Source: Selaginella moellendorffii (lineage: Eukaryota > Streptophyta > Lycopodiopsida > Selaginellales > Selaginellaceae). Taken from it: a stretch of DNA of 64,000 bases. Shown one piece after another: positions 35,401 to 45,793 of the stretch (its first letter is position 1; every line of letters starts with the position of its first letter). The notes beneath the pieces were generated by a model. It did no database searches. It had not been told where the DNA came from and saw only the letters and a list, made by a program, of their open reading frames with translations. Where the stretch lies: the NCBI RefSeq assembly GCF_000143415.4, contig NW_003314392.1:320433-384432 (forward strand). The letters run 5' to 3'. The position numbers and the translations under genes were made by a program.

Positions 35401-36836
35401 CATGGGGGTGGGGGGGATGTGGGGATAGTGGGTAGGTTGGGCATGGCCGAACAACCTGAGGCATAGTTTCACTCCCATTTGCATGTTTGTCTTTGTTCTG
35501 TGTCCGGCTTGGGTCTAAGCCCAAGTTCCATTCCATGCTAGCTAGTGGAGTGCCCATGTCCTTGCGTTAGGCCATCGGTATGCCGAAATAGCACTAGACT
35601 CCGTTTGGCTTCATTTTGTGTGCTGATCCTGGCATTGGGATGCTGGTTGCTCCAAGACTGTTCCAAGTCGCTCCAAGCTCCTGTCCTTTTGCTCCTTGGG
35701 CTGTATGCTCAAGAGTTGCTCCGTGGTCCGGTTCTGTCACTCCTTGGCTCCATGCTTGGGAGTTTGGCACCATTCCTTCGTTCAGTGGCACAAGGCCCTG
35801 AACCTCAGGTTCCACACCACTGTCCTTTGGACACATGGCATGTGTCATGTGGCATAAAGAAGGTTTAGATTCCGCTTTGTAGTGTTATCCTATGGTAAAT
35901 CACCATAAGATAAAGGGTCAAAACCACGTGTGCTACACTAACCCTTAGCAGAATCACCCACCTACCTCAGAGGAATCACCCCACCCGAGGCTTTAGGACC
36001 TAGTGCCTCTCAACCACGAGTAGCCAGAGCTAACTCCCCACCGAGCGAGTTCGAAGTGGGAACCTTCCTCGACAAAGTCCATATCAGGCCTTCAGCCTCA
36101 GCGTGTTTGATTGCCCAAATGTTTCCCTGATTGATGGCCAGAGCCATCTTCAGGCATCCAAGTGTTCCCACACAGTTCACCCAGATTCACAATGTGGCCT
36201 TGCCACCAGCCACACCGACTCCTTGGTTGCTTGTCAGGCACCCAAGTATTTCCTTGCCAGAGCCGCTCTTGTGGATTGCCTGGCTTCTTGTCTTTTGCTT
36301 ATATTCCGGCCAAAGTCATCTCCACTAACTTGCCTAGCCTTGTGTCTATTGCTCCTATGGGTGAGGAGAGTATGAGCAGGAATCCTGGGCATCACCCTTA
36401 GTTAACTCCCATTTCCCACTCTCCATTCCCTTAGTTTCTCAAGGAGGAGAATTCCCCCTCTGATTTTCAGAGGAATTGGTCTTCCTCCTCCTTTTTGAAA
36501 GAGAGGTTACCCCCTATATACCATTTGTAACTCCTATACCCCCCCCATCTGATATGGGCTCCCACTTTTTTTTTCTGGGAGTGAGTGGTAGGATGCTCCT
36601 GACACATCAGTAGGAGCTATCCTTATAATTTGAGGGCAGGATCCTCCTGCCCTCTCTAGTACTACCGGGGTGGTATCTTCCATGCTAATTCTTCCTAGCT
36701 AGCTGAACGGGTCTGACATGGTAGGACTCTTGCCACGTCATCATGTTACAATTAAATAGATGTCTTCAGAGAAGTTGTGCACGGCTATTGCTGTCACCCA
36801 TATCCAGCTGAACATTCGAGGCATATATCCGTAACA
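29406..36836 (-). mobile_element. LTR of an older retroelement, split by a nested element
   Basis: On the minus strand the LTR starts TGTTACGG at 36836 and ends TTGTTACA at 29406, followed by a two-base spacer and the primer site. It is interrupted from 29629 to 35937 by another element; without that the LTR is about 1.1 kb. Its sequence, read on the minus strand, is homologous to 44541-45793 on the plus strand (shared blocks around AACTCGCTCGGTGGGGAG and GGTGGGGTGATTCCTC). Downstream of the primer site (towards 29000) a short frame reads RCKFCGENLFFKNGG, after which no coding sequence is recognisable. No partner LTR is visible, so it is a truncated element. Confidence 0.75.
29629..35937 (+). 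mobile_element. Non-coding LTR retroelement (LARD-like), nested
   Basis: Direct repeats 29629-30707 and 34839-35937 (about 1.08 and 1.10 kb, clearly alignable throughout) begin TGT and end CTACA. They flank a 4.1-kb interior. Just inside the left LTR, TGGTATTAGAG at 30710-30720 is a primer site for initiator Met tRNA with one C-to-T change. The insertion is bounded by CTAGC (29624-29628) and CTAAC (35938-35942), a five-base target duplication with one transition. The interior has no frame longer than about 95 codons and no gag, protease, integrase or reverse-transcriptase motif on either strand. It therefore fits the large retrotransposon derivative (LARD) class that is mobilised in trans. 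It is inserted into the LTR of an older element. Confidence 0.82.
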
Positions 36837-37062
36837 GGTGCCCAAGGGCACCCCTTAACTTACGTGTTTTCACATAACACAGTTTACGAGGAGAAATGAC
36901 AGTTTATGGAAAATGGAGGGAAATTGGGAGGGAAATGTGGTTATGGCTTTTGTGTTTAGTTAGGCCTTGTATACAGGTATTTGATTTCTTGATTCAAATA
37001 TGTCTTCACCCATTAACATTGTACTTACTTTCAGATTCATGCTTGAATGTTTTGCAAGCCGA

Positions 37063-37396
37063 GTTCAACAAGTAACATCATAAGGCACAAGTCATCGTGG
37101 AACAAATGTTTGGGTTGCTGAAGCAGAAGTTCAAGTGTTTGGATCAAAAGCAGAGGATGCATTTAGATGACTTGCCAAATGTTTGAAAGAGCTATTGTAT
37201 CTTGCACAATCTGCTCATCGATGTCAAGGATGCAGATCTGGAAGCTGAACTATGGGAGCTAGAGCAAGAGATTGCACGACGAAAAGCAGAGCGTACGCAT
37301 GTTGACTACAGTGGTCCAGAACAAACTCTTGAGGAGAACTTTGACTCTACAGTGGGTGGAAGTGTAGTGCGGACTGCTCTTACTGAGCTGGTTTAA
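37063..37396 (+). pseudogene. PIF/Harbinger transposase C-terminal remnant
   Basis: The frame reads FNK-stop-HHKAQVIVEQMFGLLKQKFKCLDQ, then a second stop, then KSYCILHNLLIDVKDADLEAELWELEQEI to a terminator at 37396. This is the end of the DDE_4 nuclease of PIF/Harbinger transposases (pattern FN..H...R..VE..FG.LK..F..L, and later CILHNL). Two in-frame stops make it a pseudogene. The upstream catalytic part is not recognisable. Confidence 0.75.
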
Positions 37397-37449
37397 ATCA
37401 TAATTAGACGCGTGTATTTGTTTTAGATTAATTTTTAAATTTAAAAAAT

Positions 37450-37690
37450 TTGACATTTAATTACGTGGTTGGTACGTCCCATACTTCACATACATAAAAC
37501 TTATGTTGTTTTAGTGCGTCCTCCATGCTACATACATAAAAAGACCATATAGTTTTTATGTATGTTATGTGGCCGGTACCACATACATAATTCTTAATTA
37601 TGTGGTTGGTGCGTTGGTTCCTCCACATACATAAGTTATGTGTTACTTTTACCTTATGTATGTTATGTGGGCAGTGTGTCCCCCCCCTAA
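37450..37690. repeat. Palindrome-rich repeats after the Harbinger remnant
   Basis: The motif ACATACATAA and its reverse complement TTATGTATGT alternate several times, separated by GTGGTTGGTGCG-like words. The segment can fold into several hairpins. It may be the subterminal repeat region of the adjacent DNA transposon. Confidence 0.6.
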
Positions 37691-38127
37691 CCATCTTGCT
37701 CTTTAAACTCTGTTTGTCGATAGCAAACATTGAACTTTTTGTGTCTGACGGGGAGAGATTCCATTTTCTGATTCACTTTCCACCTTAGGTCTTTGAGCTT
37801 TGGTGTCTCGTCCCTTGCATGTCTGTTTCGGTTTTGAGCTTCCAGGTTTTGATTCATCAGAGTCCTGCTTTCCAGCTTTGTTCGACTTCTTCCCGAGCTC
37901 AACGAGGGAATCTCGAGGCCACACGGCCGAGTTTGCATTCTACCTCTCTGGTTCCTTGGAGACTGAAAATCAACAGACACAGACTCTGCTTCTGCTTGCT
38001 TTTCTTTACCATATCGTTCTTTAATCCAGATTTCATCTTGACCACTGTTGATTTCAATTCCTGTGACCTTGGTCAAGCCAGATGTTTTGGTAAGTTCCTC
38101 ATCCGTCTGTGGAGGAGGAACTATTGC
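37687..38127 (-). CDS. Unrecognised charged protein fragment (single exon)
   Basis: A minus-strand frame that starts after a good splice acceptor at 38128-38130. It reads AIVPPPQTDEELTKTSGLTKV and IWIKERYGKEKQAEAESVSV, then a Ser/Arg/Lys-rich end KPKQTC-free tail closing at 37687. It is hydrophilic and probably disordered. No ATG or upstream exon can be tied to it with confidence, and I recognise no family. It could be a transposon accessory ORF or a decayed gene. Downstream to 39110 there is nothing I can support, apart from a short ATG-led frame at 38481 ending in a GT donor. Confidence 0.3.
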   Translation of the reverse strand, partial: AIVPPPQTDEELTKTSGLTKVTGIEINSGQDEIWIKERYGKEKQAEAESVSVDFQSPRNQRGRMQTRPCGLEIPSLSSGRSRTKLESRTLMNQNLEAQNRNRHARDETPKLKDLRWKVNQKMESLPVRHKKFNVCYRQTEFKEQDG

Positions 38128-39110
38128 CTGTAGGAACTATTCCCTAAGGCAACTGTGTTGCATACTGCAGCCTGATGAACACATCGGGAGGTCGCAAGGA
38201 GGATTCTTGAGTTGCAGATCTTCAAATTGAAAGGGCAAGCTTGAACGAGCAAGGCGATTCACAGGCAAGAATGATGCGCGAGGGATTGAGCTCAAACCTG
38301 ATGGTCCACTAGCCGCTCCTTCTTGCTCCGTGTTGCTTTAAGTCACCACATGAACCCGAAATTTGGCAAATAAGCTTTCTCTAAAACGAAATGCAGCACT
38401 AAAATTCCCTCAAGCTGGCAACAGCTAGGAGCTAGGGAGCTATATTTTTCTGATTTTCATTTCAAGGCAGGGGTTTTGACATGGAAGCTCATCATCGCTC
38501 TACTGCTGCTGCAATCAATGAACAATCTAGGCAGGAGCAGATCAACAGCCTTAGCAGGTACTCTTGCTTGATCAAACGTGTCCCCACCCATGAAAGCGGA
38601 TTGTCCTCCCGCTGCAATTTCATTGAGCATTTGATCATGATTTGAACATTCCTTAAACCCGATCTATGTGATTCTATGGCTGGCAAAATGGTGGAGGATT
38701 TTCAATCCTGTTGCAGTTTCATTTTCTATTTTGGAGACCTTATTTCTTCATGGATAACGAATATCCAGAAAGGTGGCGGCTACTATAATGAATCGTCATT
38801 TTTTCTTTTATCTTTCGTGAGCACTCTTTCAAGCATCCACACATTCATTGTTCGCTGAGGGAGAACAAGCTGATTAAGAGGGCATGAGCCTCAAAATGCA
38901 AACTACCTCCTAAAGAGTTGGTAGACTTGTTGTTGGCCTTGGCTCTGGTGACTGTAATGATTCTTACTTCTGCATGATTTAGGGTCTTGTATATATCATC
39001 TTAAAGAGGATTGAAAATTAAACAGAATTGCAAGAGCACTTTATTCAACATTTCATTCATTTCAAAATTTTAATAAAATTCAAAATGAATAGATTTCTTT
39101 TAAGTAAATG

Positions 39111-39318
39111 AAGCACTTCTCACTGCTCCTGAGCAGCTGTAACAAGGTCAAGGAAGCAGAAAGACTTCACACTCTAATCAGGTTTTGGCCATGGATTTTT
39201 ACACCAAATGCGGGAGCTTAGAAAGCTTAGGATTCAGAACCCCTACATTTTCTCATGGGGAATCATGGTTTCTGCATATGGCCAACACAGGCAATCCAAT
39301 GAAGCAAAGTTTGTATTT
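39111..39318 (+). pseudogene. PPR gene fragment
   Basis: Frame pieces read LLSSCNKVKEAERLHTLIR, then after a shift QNPYIFSWGIMVSAYGQHRQSNEA. These are the standard N-terminal blocks of Selaginella-type PLS PPR proteins (compare SIPGPNIFSWSIMLGASIH in the gene at 7611). Frame changes and the lack of any further repeats mark it as a relic. Confidence 0.7.
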
Positions 39319-39479
39319 AATTTTACCATTCATTAATATTTGAAATGTTTTTATATTAAATTTAATAGCTAAATATATAGTATATATATGTAAAGAATAA
39401 GATCTCATTCTTTTCGCCAGATGGCAAGAGCATGGTAAAAGGATATAATAAAACCACTACTCAGAAACAGAACGACATA

Positions 39480-39640
39480 GTTAAAGATTTCTCAACTTAC
39501 TAGAAATGGGGCATGCTGAAACAACATATTAAAACACTACTCAGAAATAAAGCATAGTGAAACAACATACTTACAGACTACTCAAACAGCATAGTGAAAC
39601 ACTATTCAGAAACAGGGCATGGTGTCATAACATAGTCAAG
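39480..39640. repeat. AT-rich minisatellite
   Basis: Degenerate units combining ACTACTCAGAAA and GCATAGTGAAACAACATA are repeated about five times. The surrounding 39320-40400 is AT-rich with no gene seen. Confidence 0.6.
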
Positions 39641-40413
39641 TTAACACCATATGGTAGAAATTTACACAAACTGAAAACGCATACCACTCAGACAGCACAT
39701 ACATGTGGTTTCTTTTGGCATATGCGAAGAACACACACACGTTGTGATGTTGTGATGTACCAATGTGTCTCAACTGTGTTCCTGATTTGGGCACGTAGTA
39801 TTCTTAAATAGTATAAATAAACAGATTACTAACATTGTAAGATATTCTCATTTTAACTAGGATGTCCTTTTTTCCTAGGCGTCGATCTATTTGATGATCC
39901 GCACAAAGGCATAATCTATATATGGTTTTATTCTTATTTTGGCAAATCAGGAAATGACTAATTTCATTGAATTCTCCTTAGTTTTTTGTTTCTTCCAGAT
40001 CATAATGATAACAAGCATCTTCTCTTTCTTTTAATTCCATTTTTCTTCAGTCCAAGAAATTTATGAGAAAGTGGATTTGAATTTCTGTTTGGGAAAGTTA
40101 CAAAAGTTTACCCTATATTCTTAATTATTCAGGTTGGCTTATCTAGTCAGCAAGAGTTAATTACAAACACACCCCTCTATTTTCTACAAATTACAAAAAT
40201 GCAAAATCTAAATAACAGTTAATCCACGCTCTTGCAAGTCATGTGATTATACAAATGCCCAGCGCACCACCCTCTTGTGTCTATTTGGCGAGTGTGTAAA
40301 AGATGGCAACAGATTTCCTTCTTGGGGTATAAGTGTAATGATACCCTAGAATATTCTTAAGAGTTCTGCCCTAGCCTAGGGTTTTAGTTGATCGGTAAGT
40401 CTTGATCTTCGAA

Positions 40414-42315
40414 ATGTGTGTGCTTGATTTAGATTTCGCAGGCCGCCACAACTACTTCGTCAATTTCCACCTCTCCGAATTTCAGACCTTGGGCGGCGAT
40501 GGATTTGTGACGCTCGACCCGAAGAAAGACGACATTGTGGGCTCCTTGTTCATGATCAAACTCGGCCGCAACATCAGGGACGTGCCCCAGAGCCGCTGCC
40601 TCTATGTTCGCCAGGAGTGTCTGGAGCTTTACGAGAGCGTGCTGGACGATGAAAAGGAAGGAGACGTGACTCAGAGGCTGTACATCGGGAATCCAGGCGT
40701 CGGCAAATCGGTGACGGGTCTCCAGCTTCTGTTCCTTTTTGCTGTGGTGGGCAAGCGCACAGCAGTCTACTACAAGGAGAAGCTAGCTGCGGGAGTGTAC
40801 TTCCTGTTTCGTGACGGCAAGTTCGACTCTGTTCTCGATCTCCATGGGGCGAGCGAGTACTTTATGGACTCCTCTACAATGTACATCCACGACGGGAGTA
40901 GGATTCCGAACTCGGACTCCATCAATGCCCGGACCCTGCTGATCTCAAGTCCTGACGTGAAGGTATACAAAGAGTTCAGCAAGGTTTCTGGAGGCTCTGA
41001 CGCTTTTTATGCTCGGCTATGGAGCAAAGAAGAGCTCATGGAGTGCTGGAGTGTTGCATACAGTAGTACGCTGGAATGGAGAACAGTTCAAAAGCACATC
41101 GACGTTGCCGGTCCTATTCCGAGGCTCGTGTTCCAGACACCAAAGAAGTTCAAGGGCGTCCAGCAGGCCATGAAGAGTAGTCTCCTGAAGACAGAAAACT
41201 TACTGTCGCTCTTCTCCCTGATAGGAAACCATGATCTGTGGAGTACGTTTTCGCACAAGCTCCTTCATTTAGACAGGGGAGGCGACTCATCTGAAGGCTG
41301 CACGAAGATTGCTTCAAACTTCGTGAAGGAGCAGTTGCTGCTCCGGCTTGAGAAAGAACACTGGTCAGAGATGATCAGTCTAAGGGGAGTCGGCGGCCTG
41401 GCAGATTTCCGGGGTACTTTGATGGAACTACTCATGCACATGACCTTTCCGAAGTACTTCGTCAGCTGTGAACGAATATGCGATCTACCGAAGCGTGGCC
41501 AGAAGCACAGACATGTGTCGAACAACGCTGCGAACGACCTGTTGCTGGCAGATGGAGTGGATGACCTGCATGTCATCTTTTATCACGACTTTGCGGACCT
41601 GCAGAAGAAGATTCAGAAGTGCCCCAAAAAAGGCTATGCAGCTGCTTATTTTTGGCCCAGGACGAAGACGGAGGCTGCCATCGACAGCCTCTACATAAAC
41701 TTCAAGACCAAACGGGCGTACCCCCTCCAGGCGACTGTTTCAGAGAAACATCCAGTCGTGTGGCATCCCGTGGAGCTACTGTTGAAGCATTTGAGCAGCA
41801 ACGGGATCTTCATTGTGGGACTTTTCTTCATCGTCTCGGGGACCAATTATACAACGTTCAAGCCTCAGGCGTGGAAGAGAAAACGTAAAGTCAGAGGTGC
41901 ATTCGTGGACCTCAAGACATCCCCGAACTTGTGTCAGTACAAGGTGAAGTTTGAGCTACTTGGCGATGATTTACAGAAGATCCATATGCTGAGGGACTAC
42001 GTGGACAGCATAGACGGCAACTACAAGGCAATCATGGTAAGAAGCCTGGTTTCTTTCGCCCTAACTGCACTGTTCCTGCTAGGAATCTACGAGGGATGTG
42101 CCTGAGGAGCATGTTCGGAAGCGCAAGCGCGATGGTGCCTCATCGTCTGATATGTAAGCTGTAGTTCACACTGCTTGATACTCTGCTGACTAGTGGTGGT
42201 CATTTTTCTTAGCACGGCTTCGATGCCAGCGGAGTCTGACTCGGAGTACGACATGGAACTGTTGGAGGGAGAAGAAGATGAGCTGTTTGACCAGGAAGCC
42301 TATGACGACGAGTAG
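40414..42315 (+). CDS. P-loop NTPase of the Crinkler/RHS (CR) effector-like class
   Basis: Three exons, 40414-42036, 42083-42153 and 42213-42315, join in frame to about 598 residues. The P-loop YIGNPGVGKSVTGLQLLFLFAVVGKRTAVYY near residue 90 is followed by a long alpha/beta region (LDLHGASEYFMDSSTMYIHDGSRI; KTRTLLISSPD-like block SINARTLLISSPDVKVYKEF). A second part contains LYINFKTKRAYPLQATVSEKHPV, reminiscent of a restriction-endonuclease-type fold. The spliced C-terminus has a basic nuclear-localisation-like KRKRDG and a strongly acidic end (ELLEGEEDELFDQEAYDDE). The 'GNPGVGKS + long C-terminal' layout matches the NTPase of the Crinkler/RHS family known from oomycetes, fungi, trypanosomes and some early land plants. 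The exact start is unsure: a GTAAGT..TTCGCAG intron (about 40394-40440) may lie in the leader. It lies between transposon remnants but is itself intact. Confidence 0.65.
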
Positions 42316-42879
42316 AAGTAACTCTGGGCGAAAAAACCACTTTGAATGCTAGAAAGTGGGTCTTACAAAAGGTACTTTGTCTTACCATACTCCAAAGTAC
42401 ACTCCAAAGGATGCAGCTCTTCTCAATGTCTTTCACTGCCGCTCTTGAATCTTCAGAATGGTTTCCATAACCTGATGTGGAGCTTTCTGACCTGATGCAT
42501 CACCCTCAACACCGTGGAATCAGTGCCACTTTCAAAGGTCTGGAGTCGTGCTAGCTTCCCTAGATGGACTTCAGGCAAAGTTGAAAAGAACAACCATATT
42601 GTCCCCTTCCCTTTTTTTGCATTCAAAGCCCTCAAAAGAATATCTTGAAAAGTGTGGACTGAGCAAGCTTAAGTATATTAACCCGGCTACCAAACTTCAG
42701 AACAAGGTTGCATTGAAAGGTTGGTCGTTGTAATCCTTGTCATGGGGGTCGCTGAAGAGTTGAAATCTTGCATATTGTGCTTGTGAGAAAAGTTTGTGAA
42801 TGTAGTCAGGCTAATGTGGAGGTGTTGGTGGTCCCAAAAACCGGCCAACCGGTAAGTCTTGCAAAGGTGCTAGATAGCA

Positions 42880-43510
42880 GCCGCTTCATCTGCAAAATGT
42901 AATCAGTGGAATGAGGAGAAGGTCATCAACATAAAGAATTATAATGATGGTGATGGCTTGTTGACGCCAGTCTGAGATGTACACGTTGACATCTGCAACT
43001 GTATTTCCAAAGGAATGCTGCCACAGCAAATTGTTGAACCCGTACAAGGCTTTGCAAACCAGTTGCTCCTTGCCTGGCTCCAAAAATCCTCCAGCCTGAC
43101 GCATGTATATCTCATCCTCGAGCTTACTATTCAAGAAGGCCCTGCCGACATCCATCTGATGGATGTCCCAGTCATGCTGTGTTGCAAGGGCTAAGAGGCT
43201 GCAAAGACTTGCCATGTGAGCAACCAGGGAAAAAGTCTATGTAGTGGATGCCAGCCACCTGCGTGAAACCCTTAGCAACCAACTGAGCCATGTAGCTGGT
43301 GGATCTGGTGCGCGGCGCCCGGCAGGAAGAGGAACAAGAGAATAGGTACCATTCTTGTGAATGGCATCAATTTCATCGTGCATCTCCACTTGCAATAATT
43401 CAGCTTCATGACTCGCTGTGGCTTCAAAAGCGGTTAGATCGCCTTCAACGCAACCACAGAGTCGGCATCAAGAACCTGGTCCAATTTGATGCTCTCAAGC
43501 ATGCGTTGTG
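42880..43510 (-). pseudogene. Ty1/copia reverse-transcriptase remnant
   Basis: On the minus strand the pieces read ...GFHAGGWHPLHRLFPW (shifted), HDWDIHQMDVGRAFLNSKLEDEIYM, KALYGF and ILYVDDLLLI. The last is the YVDD catalytic box of copia polymerases. Frameshifts separate the pieces, and no integrase or RNase H follows in phase. The flanks (42316-42880 and 43510-44200) hold no readable gene. Confidence 0.8.
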
Positions 43511-44204
43511 ACGTGCATGGTGCAAGCAGCTCAAGAAGAAGAGGATCTGGAAGTCCGCGGTGACAGAATGCCAAGGGGCTGTGTGCTGCATCATGCATCA
43601 GGGTCCTTGGAAGATTCTGGAAGAATCTGTGAGGAGATTCCTTGGAATCTCGTCTCGGAATATTAGTGATTTAGAAAACAACGTCCTTTTTTGCATCGGC
43701 AACAAAATCTAATTTCTTGAATTTCTAAATTTATAATTATAATTTTAAATTTAGCCCAGGGACGACTACCCTTTGGTAGGGCTTCGTCACTTCCCTCCAC
43801 AGTCTCCCAAGTGGAACAAGACGGAGCAGGAACCAAGTACTCTGCTGTTCTTCCATTGCCGAGAGGGAAAATTCATAATGGAGCAGCAACCACATGCTCT
43901 CATGTATAAAATTTTATTGATCTGAATATAGGCAGAAGAACAAGGTACTGGAGGTACATCACTATGTGTTACCCATCAGTGAATACTAGATACGTGAACT
44001 GCATGTGAACTGCTGCCAACACTTTTGTGTTTGGATATTGGCATATTCCATCATCTTACAGTTAATATTTTATAATTTAGGTTCAGATAAAAATCAGTCT
44101 CATTTGCTGCACAACCTAAGCCTGTTCAGTATAAGGAGTCAGCGAGGATCTCTCCGTACTTAGTGGGAAAGGAACACCAACATTCAGCAAACAAGGGTCT
44201 AACC

Positions 44205-44515
44205 TAGGTTACCCAGCTAGCAGGGAAGGGCATACATCCTGCAACGAACTCGGAATTTAGCACAGCTAGCAGGCGAGCAAACACCTCCTGCAGCGATCAA
44301 GGAACTAAGCCCAGCTAGCGAGTGAGGGAACACCTCCTGCAACGAACAAGTGACTTAGCCCAGAGAGCTAGCAAGGGAACAAAACAAGGGACTTAGCCTA
44401 GAACAAGTCTTGCAGCGAACCAGCCAGCTAGTGAGCGGGGGAACACATCCTGCAGCGAACAAGAAACTTAACCAGCTAGCCAGTGAGGGGATACATCCTG
44501 CAATGACTAAGGAGT
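44205..44515. repeat. Tandem repeat, about 55-60 bp units
   Basis: Five to six diverged copies of a unit combining CCCAGCTAGC, GAGGGAACA and CCTCCTGCAACGAACAAG lie head to tail. It ends just before the LTR at 44541. Confidence 0.8.
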
Positions 44516-44540
44516 TCTCCAAGTTAGTCTGATGAGACTA

Positions 44541-45793
44541 TGTGATGTGTCAGGACTCGCAGCAGCCGGTGGCTTTCTGCCGAAGTTGTGCTGACGTGTC
44601 AGGAACGAAATTGGAGACGAAAAGTCTAAGGGTTGCCTTGGCAAAGCAAACCCTGAGTTGGGTTGGCACCGATTTCAGGAAAGTCCCGCTGACGTGTCAG
44701 GAGTCCCAGGACTCCTGCACAGCCTCCACTCCCGGGAAAAAATGTGGAAGCCCGGATCGTGTGGACCGCAGAAGAGGGGGGGGGGGGGGGTGGGGGGGGT
44801 GTGTGTGTGTGTGTGTGTGTGGTGGAGGAGGAGGAGAATTCCTTCTGAGTCGGAGAAGGAGTTAACGTCCACCCAACTGTCGGAGATGGGAGTGGAGTTG
44901 GAGATGCTTGTGAGGTTTCTCCAGCTGCTGGTCCTGCTCAGGAAGTTGCTGCCGAGCACGCTGAGGAAATCAGCTCCGGAAATAAAACCTCTGTAGGAGC
45001 GAAAGACTGGCGGAGCCGGGCAAGTCATGAGGAGTGACTCCGGCTGAGATAATTAGAGCTCCATAGGAGCGAAAGACTGGGAGTCAGGCAAGCCATGAGA
45101 AGTGGCTCTGGCAAGTGAATGCTTGGTCGCCGAGAGGCGGCCAAGGTGTCGGTGTAGCTTTTGGCAAATCTACGCCGTGAATCTGGGCGAAGTGTGTGGG
45201 AACTCTTGGTTCTCGGCTGTTGGCTCTAGCCATTAGGTGGATATAGCAACTAAGTGGTCAGATGCGCTGAGACTGGACGCCCGATACAAACCTTGTCGGG
45301 TAAGGTTCCTACTTCGAACTCGCTAGGTGGGGAGTTAATTCTGGTTGCTCAAGGTTGGGAGGTGCTGGAGCCTAAGGCCTTTGGTGGGGTGATTCCTCCA
45401 TGATTTCCGCCAAAGGTCAGCACCGCGGTTAAACTGAGCTCATTCTCGTCCCAAGTATCCGAAGTTCAGGGAGTGTCTAATTTCAGCTGACTGAATGAGG
45501 CACCCATGGGCAACACCCCTTGGATCTGAACTCAGGATGGCGAAACTATGCCCGGGTACGGACACCTGACTGAGGATTTAGGCCTTGGGTGCACAAGGCT
45601 GGGGATTTACCTGGATCGTCCAAAGGGAAGCTGGAGCTCGGAGTCGCAACCGGCCCAAGGCTGCCAGAGCGGGCAGCTGTAATAAGGGTTACCAGATCTG
45701 GCACACGAGACACAGCTGGTATCAATGGGCCTCGTGGTGTCGGAGATGGTGCCCGCAATGCATCTGGTATCCGAGAAGGATACCCGTGTCACA
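44541..45793 (+). mobile_element. LTR related to the one at 29406-36836
   Basis: The LTR starts TGTGATGTGTCAGG at 44541 and ends GTGTCACA at 45793, giving matched ends. It is followed by a two-base spacer and TAGTATCAGAGATAA, a tRNA-iMet primer site with one change. Blocks such as CTTCGAACTCGCTAGGTGGGG and GGGGTGATTCCTCCATG align with the minus strand of the split LTR. A G-run and GT microsatellite sits inside at 44776-44820. Small frames here are chance. Confidence 0.6.

Noticed and set aside
44205-44515. Possible CRISPR array
   Set aside because: Units are directly adjacent and diverged with no unique spacers, and the host is a plant.
44658-44996. 112-codon frame with a Gly/Val/Cys run
   Set aside because: The run is the G tract and GT microsatellite inside the LTR; no protein family fits.
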